The notes beneath the pieces were generated by a model, which made no database searches, had not been told where the DNA came from, and was given only the letters and a program-made list of their open reading frames with translations. Positions 26,104-36,058 of a stretch of 64,000 nt of DNA are shown piece after piece (within the stretch, counting starts at the first letter, position 1; each line of letters starts with the position of its first letter). A program made the translations under genes and the position numbers. Origin of the DNA: Rhodobacteraceae bacterium F11138 (GTDB taxonomy: Bacteria; Pseudomonadota; Alphaproteobacteria; Rhodobacterales; Rhodobacteraceae); assembly GCA_016521575.1 (NCBI GenBank), contig JAEKDP010000004.1, positions 124,001-188,000 on the forward strand, written 5' to 3'.

Positions 26104-26982
26104 ATGAAAATAGGATTTATAGGACTGGGCAACATGGGTGGCCCGATGGCGGCCAATCTGGCAGAGGCCGGTCACGATGTCACCGGCTTTGACATGGCCC
26201 CGGTGCAGATCGAAGGCGTCACCATGGCCGACAGCGCCGCCGCCGCGGCATCCGGTGCCGATGTCGTCATCACCATGTTGCCGAACGGCCAGATCTTGCG
26301 CGCCGTGGCGTCGGATCTGATCCCCGCCATGGACAAGGGCGCGGCCCTGGTCGACTGTTCGACCGTGGACGTGGACAGTGCGCGCAGCGTGGCGCAGCAG
26401 GCCGAAGATGCCGGGCTGCTGGCCGTGGATGCGCCGGTATCGGGCGGCGTCGGTGGCGCGGCAGGCGGCACGCTGACCTTCATGGCCGGTGGCTCGGATG
26501 CCGCATTCGCCAAAGCCGCCCCGCTGTTTGATATCATGGGTCAGAAGGCGGTGCATTGCGGTGCGGCCGGCGCCGGACAGGCCGCGAAAATCTGCAACAA
26601 CATGATCCTGGGCGTCACCATGATCGCCACTTGCGAAGCCTTTGCCTTGGCCGACAAGCTGGGACTGGACCGCCAGAAGATGTTCGATGTCGTCAGCACA
26701 TCATCGGGGTACAGCTGGACGATGAATGCCTATTGCCCCGCGCCCGGTGTCGGACCGCAAAGCCCGGCGGACAACGGGTATAAACCGGGGTTTGCCGCCG
26801 ACCTGATGCTGAAGGATCTGCGTCTGTCCCAGCAAGCCGCCGAAAGCGCGGATGCCGACACGCCGATGGGACAGTTGGCCCAGGCGCTTTATGCCCAGTT
26901 TGTCGAAAACGAAGCCGGCACAGGCATGGATTTCAGCGCCATGCTGCCCAGATTCGAAAAACGCCATCGCGGCGACGCATGA
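26104..26982 (+). CDS. mmsB: 3-hydroxyisobutyrate dehydrogenase
   Basis: The start at 26104 is chosen because AAGGA lies just upstream; a longer frame overlaps the hydrolase gene. The 292-residue protein has the beta-hydroxyacid dehydrogenase signature KIGFIGLGNMGGPMAANL, the substrate-binding VDAPVSGGVGGAAGGTL, and GAGQAAKICNNMILG with the catalytic lysine. It oxidises 3-hydroxyisobutyrate to methylmalonate semialdehyde with NAD, completing the three-gene valine segment. A strong hairpin follows the stop. Confidence 0.92.
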   Translation: MKIGFIGLGNMGGPMAANLAEAGHDVTGFDMAPVQIEGVTMADSAAAAASGADVVITMLPNGQILRAVASDLIPAMDKGAALVDCSTVDVDSARSVAQQAEDAGLLAVDAPVSGGVGGAAGGTLTFMAGGSDAAFAKAAPLFDIMGQKAVHCGAAGAGQAAKICNNMILGVTMIATCEAFALADKLGLDRQKMFDVVSTSSGYSWTMNAYCPAPGVGPQSPADNGYKPGFAADLMLKDLRLSQQAAESADADTPMGQLAQALYAQFVENEAGTGMDFSAMLPRFEKRHRGDA

Positions 26983-27003
26983 GAACACATTGCAGCGGGT
27001 CAT

Positions 27004-27041
27004 GGGCCGTCACCCGGAAACCGACCGGGTGACATTGGCCC
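27004..27041. terminator. Terminator-like hairpin between mmsB and the convergent VOC gene
   Basis: GTCACCCGG at 27009-27017 pairs with CCGGGTGAC at 27025-27033; the outer GGGCC/GGCCC pairs extend the stem across a 3-nt bulge. It could serve both strands. There is no T run. Confidence 0.55.
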
Positions 27042-27126
27042 GCGACCATCTGCGGTCCAGTGAAAGCTGCGCAAGACCCCAAACCCCGCGTGTCGACCGC
27101 GACAGATCTGTTGCCCCCCGGGGCTT

Positions 27127-27717
27127 TCAGGTCCGGGAATAGGGATCTTTTGCGGCGCGGTCGGAGGAAAGACTGCTCTGGTACCTGCGCACCAGTTCCT
27201 CGATCGCATCGGCCAGATGATTGCAATCTATGTGATGATCGCCGCGCGCCACGCGAATCCGATGGGCCGCGATCATCACTTCAGCATGGGTCCGCCCTGC
27301 GGGGGGCTCAAACCGATAGCTTGCCAATTCGATCAATAATCCCAGCGGATCCTTGAAATAGATCGAATCCATGAAACCACGGTCCTTGGGACCTGAGTGT
27401 TTTATGCCGCGCTCATCCAGCCGCTCGACCGTCTGCCGGAACGTCGCCTGACTGACCGCAAAGGCAAGGTGATGCACGCACCCCGGATCAGTCGGGGTCC
27501 GGTCTGGCGTGCCTTTGCGGGTCTCGTCGGTAAATACCGTGATCAGCCGCCCGTCACCCGGATCGAAATACACATGCCCCTCATCCGGATTGTCCAGATT
27601 GGGTTGGTCGAACACAAAAGGCATGCCCAACACACCTTCCCAGAAATCGATGGCAGATTGCCGGTCGGCACCGGTCAGCGTGATGTGATGCACCCCCTGG
27701 GTCTGCAACTTGCGCAT
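27127..27717 (-). CDS. VOC (glyoxalase/extradiol dioxygenase-fold) metalloprotein, 196 aa
   Basis: Two beta-alpha-beta-beta-beta modules are visible: HHITLTGADRQSAIDFWEGVLGMPFVF near the N terminus, and a second with VHHLAFAVSQATFRQTVERL and DSIYFKDPLGLLIELASY. The histidines at the start of each module and the terminal glutamate are the usual metal ligands. The C-terminal 50 residues form a polar helical tail. The family covers ring-cleaving dioxygenases, glyoxalases and resistance proteins; the substrate cannot be named. It lies 60 bp downstream of uvrA on the same strand and could be co-transcribed with it. Confidence 0.8.
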   Translation of the reverse strand: MRKLQTQGVHHITLTGADRQSAIDFWEGVLGMPFVFDQPNLDNPDEGHVYFDPGDGRLITVFTDETRKGTPDRTPTDPGCVHHLAFAVSQATFRQTVERLDERGIKHSGPKDRGFMDSIYFKDPLGLLIELASYRFEPPAGRTHAEVMIAAHRIRVARGDHHIDCNHLADAIEELVRRYQSSLSSDRAAKDPYSRT

Positions 27718-27777
27718 GTGGCATTCCTTTCACATGACATCCTGACATGCGATTGCATGGCTGTCACGGCCCCGGCG

Positions 27778-30660
27778 TTATTCCGCAGCCAGCCGGTCGC
27801 CGGACAGCATCTGTTTCAAATAGCGCCCGGTGTGGCTGCGGGGTTCTTCGGCGACGTTCTCGGGCGTATCGGCAACGACGATCTCGCCCCCGCCATCGCC
27901 GCCTTCGGGGCCAATGTCGATGATCCAGTCGGCGGTCTTTACCACATCCAGATTGTGTTCGATCACCACCACCGAGTTGCCCTGTTCGACCAGTTCGTGC
28001 AACACGTCCAGCAGCTTGCGAACGTCTTCGAAATGCAGCCCCGTGGTTGGTTCGTCCAGGATATACAACGTCCGCCCGGTCGAGCGTTTCGCCAGTTCCT
28101 TGGACAGTTTCACCCGCTGCGCCTCGCCGCCCGACAGGGTGGTGGCCTGTTGGCCGACCTTGATATAGCCCAGCCCGACCCGCATCAGCGCATCCATCTT
28201 GTCGCGAATGCTGGGCACCGCCTTGAAGAACTCCTGGGCATCTTCAACGGTCATGTCCAGAACGTCGGCAATGCTCTTGCCCTTGAACCGGATTTCCAGG
28301 GTTTCGCGATTGTACCGCGCGCCTTTGCAGGTTTCACAGGTCACATAGACATCGGGCAGGAAATGCATCTCGATCTTGATCAGCCCGTCACCCTGGCAGG
28401 CTTCGCAGCGCCCGCCCTTGACGTTGAAACTGAAACGCCCCGGTTTGTATCCGCGCGCCTTGGCTTCGGGCAGGCCGGCGAACCAGTCGCGGATCGGGGT
28501 GAAGGCCCCGGTGTAGGTGGCCGGGTTGGATCGCGGCGTGCGTCCGATGGGGCGCTGATCGATATCGATAACCTTGTCCAGATGTTCCAGTCCCTTGATC
28601 GTCTCGCACGGGGCCGGTGTCTGGCGCGCCCCGTTCAGCCGCATGCTGGCGGTCTTGAACAGGGTTTCAATGGTCAGGGTGGATTTGCCGCCGCCGGACA
28701 CACCCGTCACACAGACGAATTTGCCCAACGGAAAATCGGCCGTCACCGATTTGAGATTGTTGCCGGTCGCCTTGACCACCTTGACCGATTTGCCTTTGCC
28801 CTTGCGCCGCTTGGCCGGGATCGGGATTTCACGCGCGCCGCTCAGGTATTGGCCGGTGATGCTGGCCGGGTCCGCCGCCACCTGTGCGGGCGTCCCGTGG
28901 CTGACCACCTGACCGCCGTGCACTCCGGCACCGGGACCGATATCGAATACATAGTCGGCTTCGCGGATCGCCTCTTCGTCATGTTCGACGACGATCACCG
29001 TATTGCCCTGATCGCGCAGATTCTTGAGCGTCAGAAGAAGCCGGTCATTGTCCCGCTGATGCAGGCCGATGCTGGGTTCATCCAGCACATAGAGCACGCC
29101 CGTCAGCCCCGAACCGATCTGGCTGGCCAGCCGGATGCGCTGACTTTCGCCGCCCGAAAGGGTGCCGCTGGCGCGCGACAGGGTCAGGTATTCCAACCCC
29201 ACATTGTTGAGAAAACCAAGCCGTTCGCGAATTTCCTTGAGAATGGCCCGCGCGATTTCGTTCTTCTGGGCGCTCAGATCGTCGGGCACGCTCTGGCACC
29301 AGTCAAATGCCTCGCGGATGCTCATCTGCACCACCTGCCCCACATGCAGCAATTCGTCCGGACCGCCATCGGCCGGACCGATCTTGACCGCCAGCGCCTC
29401 GTCGCGCAGCCGGAACCCACCGCAGGCACCACAGGGTCGGTTGTTCTGATAGCGTTCGAACTCTTCGCGGATCCAGTTGCTGTCGGTCTCGCGATAGCGG
29501 CGCTCCATATTGGGGATCACGCCTTCGAACACGCGCGTTACCTGATAAACGCGGCCGCCTTCATCATATCGGAACGGGATTTCGTCATCGCCCGAACCAT
29601 AAAGGAACACCTGCCGCACATGCGCTGGCAGATCCTTCCACTTGCTGTTCTTGTCGAACTCATAGTGCTTGGCGATGGCCTCGATGGTCTGCAGAAAATA
29701 CGGGCTTTTGCCCTTGCGCCAGGGGGCCAGCGCGCCGTCGTAAATCTTGAGATTCTGATCCGGCACCACCAGCCGTTCGTCAAAGAACAGCTCCACGCCC
29801 AGACCGTCACACTCTGGACAAGCCCCGAAAGGCGCGTTGAACGAAAACAGGCGTGGTTCGATTTCAGGGATGGTAAAGCCACTGACCGGACAGGCGAATT
29901 TTTCCGAAAAGGTGATACGTTCACCTTCGCCTTCGCTTGGTGCGGTTTCAAGCACCGCAATGCCATCGGCAAGATCCAGCGCGGTGCGCAGACTGTCGGC
30001 CAGGCGGGTTTCCAGCCCTTCGCGCACCACCAGCCGGTCGACCACCACGTCGATGTCATGGCGGAACTTCTTGTCCAGCGTGGGCGGTTCGTCCAGTTCA
30101 TAAAACGCGCCATCCACCTTGACGCGCTGAAAACCCTGTTTGCGCAGCTCGGCGAATTCCTTGCGGTATTCGCCCTTGCGGTCGCGCACGATAGGGGCCA
30201 GCAGATAGCCGCGTGTGCCTTCGTCCATCGCCATGATCCGGTCGACCATGTCCTGCACCTGTTGCGCCTCGATCGGCTGGCCCGTCGCGGGCGAATACGG
30301 GGTGCCGGCGCGGGCAAACAGAAGGCGCATATAGTCGTAGATTTCGGTCACCGTGCCGACGGTCGAGCGCGGGTTCTTCGATGTCGTTTTCTGTTCGATC
30401 GAGATCGCCGGGGACAGACCGCTTATATGGTCCACATCAGGCTTTTCCATCATGTCCAGGAACTGCCGCGCATAGGCGGACAGGCTTTCGACATATCGTC
30501 GCTGGCCCTCGGCATAGATCGTATCGAACGCAAGGCTGGACTTGCCCGACCCCGATAGACCGGTGATCACCACCAACTGATCCCGCGGGATGTCCACGTC
30601 GATGTTTTTCAGATTGTGCTCGCGCGCGCCGCGCACCTCGATGTGTTTCAGCTCAGCCAT
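27778..30660 (-). CDS. uvrA: Excinuclease ABC subunit A
   Basis: This 960-residue protein has the duplicated ABC ATPase design of UvrA: Walker [15 protein letters not shown] near residue 35 and [15 protein letters not shown] in the second half, two signatures ([12 protein letters not shown] and [12 protein letters not shown]) and two Walker B segments. The C-terminal zinc module CEACQGDG...CETCKGAR is intact. The first zinc region reads CPVSG...CPECDG, with serine replacing one cysteine, as is usual in alphaproteobacteria. UvrA scans DNA for bulky lesions in nucleotide excision repair. A LexA box lies 62 bp upstream of the start. Confidence 0.97.
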   Translation of the reverse strand: MAELKHIEVRGAREHNLKNIDVDIPRDQLVVITGLSGSGKSSLAFDTIYAEGQRRYVESLSAYARQFLDMMEKPDVDHISGLSPAISIEQKTTSKNPRSTVGTVTEIYDYMRLLFARAGTPYSPATGQPIEAQQVQDMVDRIMAMDEGTRGYLLAPIVRDRKGEYRKEFAELRKQGFQRVKVDGAFYELDEPPTLDKKFRHDIDVVVDRLVVREGLETRLADSLRTALDLADGIAVLETAPSEGEGERITFSEKFACPVSGFTIPEIEPRLFSFNAPFGACPECDGLGVELFFDERLVVPDQNLKIYDGALAPWRKGKSPYFLQTIEAIAKHYEFDKNSKWKDLPAHVRQVFLYGSGDDEIPFRYDEGGRVYQVTRVFEGVIPNMERRYRETDSNWIREEFERYQNNRPCGACGGFRLRDEALAVKIGPADGGPDELLHVGQVVQMSIREAFDWCQSVPDDLSAQKNEIARAILKEIRERLGFLNNVGLEYLTLSRASGTLSGGESQRIRLASQIGSGLTGVLYVLDEPSIGLHQRDNDRLLLTLKNLRDQGNTVIVVEHDEEAIREADYVFDIGPGAGVHGGQVVSHGTPAQVAADPASITGQYLSGAREIPIPAKRRKGKGKSVKVVKATGNNLKSVTADFPLGKFVCVTGVSGGGKSTLTIETLFKTASMRLNGARQTPAPCETIKGLEHLDKVIDIDQRPIGRTPRSNPATYTGAFTPIRDWFAGLPEAKARGYKPGRFSFNVKGGRCEACQGDGLIKIEMHFLPDVYVTCETCKGARYNRETLEIRFKGKSIADVLDMTVEDAQEFFKAVPSIRDKMDALMRVGLGYIKVGQQATTLSGGEAQRVKLSKELAKRSTGRTLYILDEPTTGLHFEDVRKLLDVLHELVEQGNSVVVIEHNLDVVKTADWIIDIGPEGGDGGGEIVVADTPENVAEEPRSHTGRYLKQMLSGDRLAAE

Positions 30661-30721
30661 GATGCCCCCGTGTCCGGGTTAGACATAGTGGTTCAACCGC
30701 GAGTCTCCAACAGGAAAATGT

Positions 30722-30736
30722 GAACATTGAGCGAAC
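30722..30736 (-). promoter_or_regulatory. LexA (SOS) box of uvrA
   Basis: GAACATTGAGCGAAC is an exact GAAC-N7-GAAC, the alphaproteobacterial LexA site (GTTC-N7-GTTC read toward uvrA). It lies 62 bp before the uvrA start codon, in the gap after lpd, where it would overlap the uvrA promoter. Confidence 0.8.
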
Positions 30737-30823
30737 ATTGACCGCGCCGCGGTGCCGCGCGCGTAACCAATTGGATTTCGTCGTCTTTTCCGGCGCTCAC
30801 CGCCCTGCGCAAGGCCGCGCGGG

Positions 30824-32218
30824 TTACATATGGATGACGCGCCCATAGGCGTCCAACACGCTTTCATGCATCATCTCGGACAAGGTCGGATGCGGGAACA
30901 CGGTGTTCATCAGGTCCTCTTCCGTGGTTTCCAACTGTCGGCCGACCACATATCCCTGAATCAACTCGGTCACTTCGGCCCCGATCATGTGCGCGCCCAG
31001 CAATTCGCCGGTCTTGGCATCGAAAACCGTCTTGATCATGCCCTCGGCCTCACCCAGGGCTATCGCCTTGCCGTTGCCGATGAACGGGAAACGGCCGACC
31101 TTGATGTCATATCCCAGTTCCTTGGCTTTGGCCTCGGAATATCCGACGCTGGCCACCTGGGGCTGGCAATAGGTACAGCCCGCGATGCTTTCGGGCCGCA
31201 CGGGGTGCGGCTGCCCCCCCACGATCAGTTCGGCCACCATGACACCTTCGTGGCTGGCCTTGTGCGCCAGCCAGGGCGCACCGGCAATATCGCCAATGGC
31301 ATACACCCCGTCCACACCGGTGCGGCAATATTCATCCACCACCACATGGCTGCGGTCGATTTCGACCCCCAGCGATTCCAGTCCGAGACCTTCGACATTT
31401 CCGACGATCCCCACCGCTGAAATCACGGTATCAAAATCGTGTTTCTCTACCTTGTCACCGATTTCGACATGCGCGGTCACCTGGCCGTTGCCCCGGTCCA
31501 GTTGCTTGACCATTGCCTTTTCCAGAATGGTCATGCCCTGCTTGGTGAACTGTTTTTTGGCGAATGCGCTGATCTCGGCATCCTCGACCGGCAAGATCCG
31601 GTCCATCACCTCGACCACCGTGGTTTCCGCCCCCAACGTATTGTAGAAACTGGCAAATTCGATCCCGATGGCGCCGGATCCGATGACCAGCAGCTTTTTC
31701 GGCATGCGCTTGGGCGTCAACGCATGTTTGTAGGTCCAGACCAGATCGCCATCCGCCTCAAGCCCCGGCAATTCGCGCGCCCGCGCGCCGGTCGCCAGAA
31801 CGATATTGCTGGCGGTCAGATCCCGGGTTCCCTTGTCGGTCTTGACCGACACCTTGCCCTTCGCCGGCAGGGTGGCTTCGCCCATCACGGTGGTGATCTT
31901 GTTCTTTTTCATCAGATGCCCGATGCCGCCCGACAATTGTCCCGCGACCGCCCGGCTGCGTTTCACCACCGCATCGAGATCATATCCGACACCGTCCGCC
32001 TTCAGGCCGAATTCCCCGGCGCGCTGCATCAGATGGAACACTTCGGACGACCGCAGCATCGCCTTGGTCGGGATACAACCCCAGTTCAGACAGATCCCGC
32101 CGAGATGCTCGCGCTCGACAATGGCGACGTTCAGCCCCAGCTGAGCAGCCCGGATCGCAGCGACATAGCCCCCGGGCCCTGCCCCGACGACGATCAGATC
32201 AAATGAATTTTCGGCCAT
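30824..32218 (-). CDS. lpd: Dihydrolipoyl dehydrogenase
   Basis: This 464-residue flavoprotein has the FAD motif VVGAGPGGYVAAIRAAQLG, the redox disulfide GGICLNWGCIPTKAML, an NAD motif LLVIGSGAIGIEFASFYNTLG, the second FAD segment GVYAIGDIAGAPWLAHKASHEG and the C-terminal HPTLSEMMHE with the active-site His-Glu pair. It reoxidises dihydrolipoamide in 2-oxoacid dehydrogenase complexes or the glycine cleavage system. No E1 or E2 gene adjoins it here, so the complex served is not shown. It is read in the same direction as uvrA, upstream of it. Confidence 0.95.
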   Translation of the reverse strand: MAENSFDLIVVGAGPGGYVAAIRAAQLGLNVAIVEREHLGGICLNWGCIPTKAMLRSSEVFHLMQRAGEFGLKADGVGYDLDAVVKRSRAVAGQLSGGIGHLMKKNKITTVMGEATLPAKGKVSVKTDKGTRDLTASNIVLATGARARELPGLEADGDLVWTYKHALTPKRMPKKLLVIGSGAIGIEFASFYNTLGAETTVVEVMDRILPVEDAEISAFAKKQFTKQGMTILEKAMVKQLDRGNGQVTAHVEIGDKVEKHDFDTVISAVGIVGNVEGLGLESLGVEIDRSHVVVDEYCRTGVDGVYAIGDIAGAPWLAHKASHEGVMVAELIVGGQPHPVRPESIAGCTYCQPQVASVGYSEAKAKELGYDIKVGRFPFIGNGKAIALGEAEGMIKTVFDAKTGELLGAHMIGAEVTELIQGYVVGRQLETTEEDLMNTVFPHPTLSEMMHESVLDAYGRVIHM

Positions 32219-32374
32219 GGTCTACCTTGTTGAAAGCGGCGGAATAGGTTTTCAGGCAGCCTAGCAACAGGTCCGCGCCATTGCAAAGACAACGCAGAAC
32301 CTGTGCTGCGCCAGTTAGTGGTTTTCCCCGGCGCACAACCTGTTAGGTTCATGCCCAACCAGCGGAGAGACCCC

Positions 32375-32824
32375 ATGGCCAAGATCTTGAAAGACCTGTT
32401 TCTGGCAATGCTGAACGCCACCCTGATCCTTGTGGCGTTGTGCCTTGTGCTATTGTTGCTGCTGGTCGGCAAGGTCAATTCGCTCAGCGATTCGTTCGCG
32501 GAGCATCTGAACGTGGTCGGGCCGTTGACACAAAGCGTACAGGATACCGGTTCGGAAATCGCCGCCCTGCGCACTGACCTGGCGGCGCTGCGGAGCCAAT
32601 CCCAGGACCTGTCGTCAGCCACGATGGCACGGATCGACGCACGGGTGACCCAGATGGAAGAACGCCTGCAGGGCATGCAGAACTCAATGCAGGACTTGCG
32701 CGATGCGCCTCGCACGCTGCTGAACGATGCGATAGACCGCGCCGCCGATCAGGCCGTGCTGGGTGTGGCCCGTCTTCGCGGCTGCGTTCCCGGCGAAGCG
32801 CCGGAGCAATTGCCCGGCAGCTGA
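32375..32824 (+). CDS. Small single-span membrane protein with coiled coil, unknown function, 149 aa
   Basis: The start at 32375 is chosen for GCGGAGAGA at 32362-32370. Residues 10-35 form one long hydrophobic helix (LNATLILVALCLVLLLLLVG). The rest is a polar, heptad-like region (ETGSEIAALRTDLAALRSQ-type spacing) ending in a short cysteine-containing tail. It looks like a membrane-anchored coiled-coil protein facing one side of the inner membrane. It is divergent from lpd and convergent with the DUF924 gene. No family is recognised. Confidence 0.65.
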   Translation: MAKILKDLFLAMLNATLILVALCLVLLLLLVGKVNSLSDSFAEHLNVVGPLTQSVQDTGSEIAALRTDLAALRSQSQDLSSATMARIDARVTQMEERLQGMQNSMQDLRDAPRTLLNDAIDRAADQAVLGVARLRGCVPGEAPEQLPGS

Positions 32825-32840
32825 TCCCGCGACGTCCGGA

Positions 32841-33419
32841 TTACCCGGACGCCTGCAATTCCCGCACGGTTTCACCGTATCCACCGGCTGAAACATAGGC
32901 CGTTTCAGGCGGCGTAAACGTGCGTTCCAGCGCCTGGTTGCGATATGGGAACCGGCCGAACTGGCGGATGACCTCGCGATGCGCACGCGCATGCAGCAGG
33001 CTCGAAGCGCCCGAATCCGGCATCCGCTCGCACATCAGGCGTACACAACGTTCCTGATCGCACAGGTTTTCGGAATGCATCATCGGCAGATAAAAGAACT
33101 GCCGCGCGGGTTCGTCGATCCGCAGATCCCATCCCCGATCCACGGCCGCCTTGGCCGCAGCCAGAGCCGCCCGATCCGACGCGAAAGCCCGCTTTTCACC
33201 GCGGAACATGTTGCGCGGAAACTGATCTGTCAGGATGATATAGGCTAGGGTGCCGCTGGGATAGGTAAGCCAGAGCGAATACCGCCCCTCGCACGCACCT
33301 TGCCAAGCGTCCTTGAACCTGCGGGTGATCTCGCCGTCCAGCGCATCATCCTGCGCGTACCAGCCAGCTTCACCGACTTCGTCCAACCAGAAACTCAATA
33401 CCTCTTCAGGGCCAACCAT
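32841..33419 (-). CDS. DUF924 family protein, 192 aa
   Basis: The start at 33419 is preferred because GGAG lies 8-11 bases upstream; an ATG at 33452 is the alternative. The sequence carries the DUF924 pattern: VLSFWLDEVGEAGWY, then GTLAYIILTDQFPRNMFRG, PARQFFYLPMMHSENL and a late HREVIRQFGRFPYRN. Members are helical, TPR-like proteins with no agreed function, common in alphaproteobacteria. It ends 17 bp from the convergent membrane-protein gene. Confidence 0.82.
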   Translation of the reverse strand: MVGPEEVLSFWLDEVGEAGWYAQDDALDGEITRRFKDAWQGACEGRYSLWLTYPSGTLAYIILTDQFPRNMFRGEKRAFASDRAALAAAKAAVDRGWDLRIDEPARQFFYLPMMHSENLCDQERCVRLMCERMPDSGASSLLHARAHREVIRQFGRFPYRNQALERTFTPPETAYVSAGGYGETVRELQASG

Positions 33420-33514
33420 GAGCTGTTCTCCACTCCAAAAGTCCCCCAGCACACTTGCAGCTAAAACCCTTTTACAAAAGTTTTACAGTAACAAATTGCT
33501 ACATTTTGGAAAAA

Positions 33515-33550
33515 ATCTGTTTCCGTTGCTGAAAATCCGTTTCCGTTACT
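33515..33550. repeat. Short tandem repeat at the 3' end of the MFS gene
   Basis: ATCTGTTTCCGTTGCT at 33515-33530 and ATCCGTTTCCGTTACT at 33535-33550 are near-identical with a 20-bp period. The second copy includes the stop codon of the MFS gene. It looks like a small local duplication. Confidence 0.6.
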
Positions 33551-34817
33551 CATCTTCAGCCTGCTGTGCCTCTTCCAGTTCTGCATCGATGGCCACTTCC
33601 TGCGCCAGTTCGACGGCCATATGTGTTGCCGCCGGATACATCGGCGGAATGGAACCGGTTTCTTCATAGGGCAAGGTCGGACGCCGCGTGCTGCGATAGG
33701 CCGCATAGGTTGCAAGCGCGAACAGCAAGCCTGCCATGAACAGGAAAAAGCCCGAAGGTCCAAAGACCTTGTCCCCCATCAGCCAGCCGATGATCAGTGG
33801 ACCGGCGATCGCCCCAAGCCCGTTGATGAACACCAGACCGCCAGAGGCCGCCGCCATATCCGCATGTTCCAGATAGTCGTTCGTGTGGGCAATCAGCAGC
33901 GAATACAACGGGTTGCACAATCCACCGATCAGGAAAGCCGCCGCCAGCAATACCAGGAAATTCTCGCCGAAGCTCATCGCGAAGATCGAGCTCAGCCCAC
34001 CGATCCCCGCCACGATCAGGATCAGTAGACGGCGATCGCTTCGGTCTGACAGCCATCCGATCGGATATTGCATCAGGGTCGCGCCGATATAGAAGCTGGC
34101 GACAAAGATCGAGATCTGCACCAGACTCAAGCCGGCACGGGCACCGTAGACCGCACTCATTCCGAACTGGGCCGCGAACACCCCGCCCAGCAGGAACATC
34201 CCGACACAGCCCAGAGGCGATATCTGCATCAACTTGCGCAGGGTCATCGGCTTGGTGGTGTCGAACGCCGGAGTTGGGCTGATCGACAGAAGAATGGGTC
34301 CGAACGAGATGGAGATCAGCACCGAAGCGATGACAAAGGTCTCATACCCGGCGGGGTCCCCGACCAGCAGCAGCGCCTGGGCCGAAACGATCCCGACCAT
34401 CTGCACGATCATGTACAGCGACAGCGCCTGCCCCCGGTTGTCGTTGCTGGCCGCGTTGTTCAGCCAGCTTTCAGCAGTGACATACACGCCCGAGAAACAG
34501 AAGCCGATGATGATCCGCCCCAGCGACCACAGCACCGGGTTGGTAAAGGCAGGGTACATGATCATCACAGCCGAAATGAACGAGGCCAGCGCCGCAAACA
34601 CCCGCACATGGCCAACACGCCGAATCATTTCGGGGGCCATGCGCGACCCGCCCAGGAAACCGATGAAATAGGACGACATCACCACCGACATCTCCAGGGT
34701 GCTGAAGCCTTCGATCTCGCCGCGCACACCCAACAGAGTGCCTTGCAGGCCGTTTCCGACCATCAACAAGAGCATTCCCAACAGCAGCGCCCAGGCGCTG
34801 GACAGAACCTGAAACAT
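33546..34817 (-). CDS. MFS transporter, YcaD-like, 423 aa
   Basis: Twelve hydrophobic segments are visible. The N half has GFLGGSRMAPEMIRRVGHVRVF, and YVTAESWLNNAASNDNRGQALSLYM is the pattern typical of the YcaD-type MFS subgroup. The second half has PIGWLSDRSDRRLLILIV. The C-terminal 40 residues are acidic (EEAQQAEDE). The substrate is unknown; proteins of this type are often annotated as general or drug-like exporters. It lies downstream of queA on the same strand, 110 bp away. Confidence 0.8.
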   Translation of the reverse strand: MFQVLSSAWALLLGMLLLMVGNGLQGTLLGVRGEIEGFSTLEMSVVMSSYFIGFLGGSRMAPEMIRRVGHVRVFAALASFISAVMIMYPAFTNPVLWSLGRIIIGFCFSGVYVTAESWLNNAASNDNRGQALSLYMIVQMVGIVSAQALLLVGDPAGYETFVIASVLISISFGPILLSISPTPAFDTTKPMTLRKLMQISPLGCVGMFLLGGVFAAQFGMSAVYGARAGLSLVQISIFVASFYIGATLMQYPIGWLSDRSDRRLLILIVAGIGGLSSIFAMSFGENFLVLLAAAFLIGGLCNPLYSLLIAHTNDYLEHADMAAASGGLVFINGLGAIAGPLIIGWLMGDKVFGPSGFFLFMAGLLFALATYAAYRSTRRPTLPYEETGSIPPMYPAATHMAVELAQEVAIDAELEEAQQAEDE

Positions 34818-34927
34818 CGGACGCCTCCCTTTTGTGGCGTGACGTTCTGGTCGGGTATTCCGGCTTTCCCGAACACCGTCCCACGCGAAAGCGACATCGG
34901 CGCGTCGCTCGTGACATTTTGATCCGT

Positions 34928-35974
34928 TCAGGGCACCAGCAGCGAAGCATCCCCATAGGAAAAGAACCGGTATTCCTGACGCACCGCGTGATCATAGATC
35001 GCGGCAATCCTGTCCCGGCCCATAAGCGCCGAAACCAACATCATCAAGGTCGATTTTGGCAGGTGGAAATTGGTCATCAGAGCATCCGTAACATGGAACC
35101 GGAACCCGGGATAAATGAAAATGTCGGTCGGGCCCTCCCAGGGTGCGATGGTGCCGCCCCGGGCCGCTGTTTCGATCAGCCGCAAGGCGGTGGTTCCGAC
35201 CGGAATCACCCGCCCGCCCGCTGCCCTGGTCGCCGCGATTTCGGTGGCGGCGCGTTCATCCACCCGTCCCCATTCGGCGTGCATCTTGTGGGTGGTCACA
35301 TCATCCACCTTGACCGGCAGGAAGGTGCCAGCCCCCACATGCAGGGTGACGTGGCTGAACGCGATGCCCTTGTCGCGCAGCGCGTTCAGCAGGGACTCGT
35401 CGAAATGCAAGGACGCGGTCGGCGCAGCAACGGCGCCGCTATGACGTGCAAACACGGTCTGGTAATCTGTCTTGTCTCTTGCATCGGCGGGGCGTTTGGC
35501 GGCGATATAGGGCGGCAAGGGCATCGCCCCGGCCCGGTTCAATGCCGCATCGAAATCCTGGTCCTGCAGGTTGAATTTCAACACCCCCTGCCCGTCCTGC
35601 ACCCGCAGCAATTCAGCGCAGAGGTCGTCTGAAAACGTGACGGTTTCCCCGGGTTTCAGCTTTTTCAGAGGCTTGATCAGCGCCGTCCACGCACCATCGG
35701 GCTGGGGCTCAAGCAAAGTGACCTCAATCCGGGCCTGCGTCGCACCCTGGGCGCCGGTACGGGTGCGATACCCGCTCAGCCGCGCCGGAATCACGCGCGT
35801 ATCGTTCAGCACCAGCCGATCCCCCGGGCGCAGCCAGTCAGGCAGATCGCGCACATGGGCGTCGGTCACATCGTTTCCCTGCGCCACCAGCAGCCGCGCA
35901 GAACTGCGCGGAACGGCCGGTCGCGTGGCGATACGGTCCTCGGGCAGGTCAAAATCGAAATCACTCAGTTTCAT
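34928..35974 (-). CDS. queA: S-adenosylmethionine:tRNA ribosyltransferase-isomerase
   Basis: The start [16 protein letters not shown] at 35974 is the canonical QueA N terminus; an upstream in-frame ATG adds non-homologous sequence. The 348-residue protein has RPSSARLLV-like early sequence, [12 protein letters not shown], the central [17 protein letters not shown] and [14 protein letters not shown], and the late [19 protein letters not shown]. QueA transfers a ribosyl unit from SAM to preQ1-modified tRNA, making epoxyqueuosine. No tgt gene adjoins it in this window. Confidence 0.95.
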   Translation of the reverse strand: MKLSDFDFDLPEDRIATRPAVPRSSARLLVAQGNDVTDAHVRDLPDWLRPGDRLVLNDTRVIPARLSGYRTRTGAQGATQARIEVTLLEPQPDGAWTALIKPLKKLKPGETVTFSDDLCAELLRVQDGQGVLKFNLQDQDFDAALNRAGAMPLPPYIAAKRPADARDKTDYQTVFARHSGAVAAPTASLHFDESLLNALRDKGIAFSHVTLHVGAGTFLPVKVDDVTTHKMHAEWGRVDERAATEIAATRAAGGRVIPVGTTALRLIETAARGGTIAPWEGPTDIFIYPGFRFHVTDALMTNFHLPKSTLMMLVSALMGRDRIAAIYDHAVRQEYRFFSYGDASLLVP

Positions 35975-36058
35975 GCGCGCGTCTCTAGGTCCTGCCCGTG
36001 CAATTTGCCACCATGATTCTGCCCCCGCGTCCCGGCATCGCGACAGCAAGGGGTGCGC

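Noticed and set aside
27397-30558. A 1053-codon open frame on the plus strand
   Set aside because: It lies opposite uvrA and exists because of the strong third-position GC bias of that gene; the translated sequence has no recognisable domain.
27778-30660. Missing cysteine in the first UvrA zinc motif as a defect
   Set aside because: CPVSG at this place is usual for alphaproteobacterial UvrA proteins, so it is not a mutation specific to this strain.
33515-33550. Start of a CRISPR-like array
   Set aside because: There are only two copies with a 20-bp period and no spacers of constant length.
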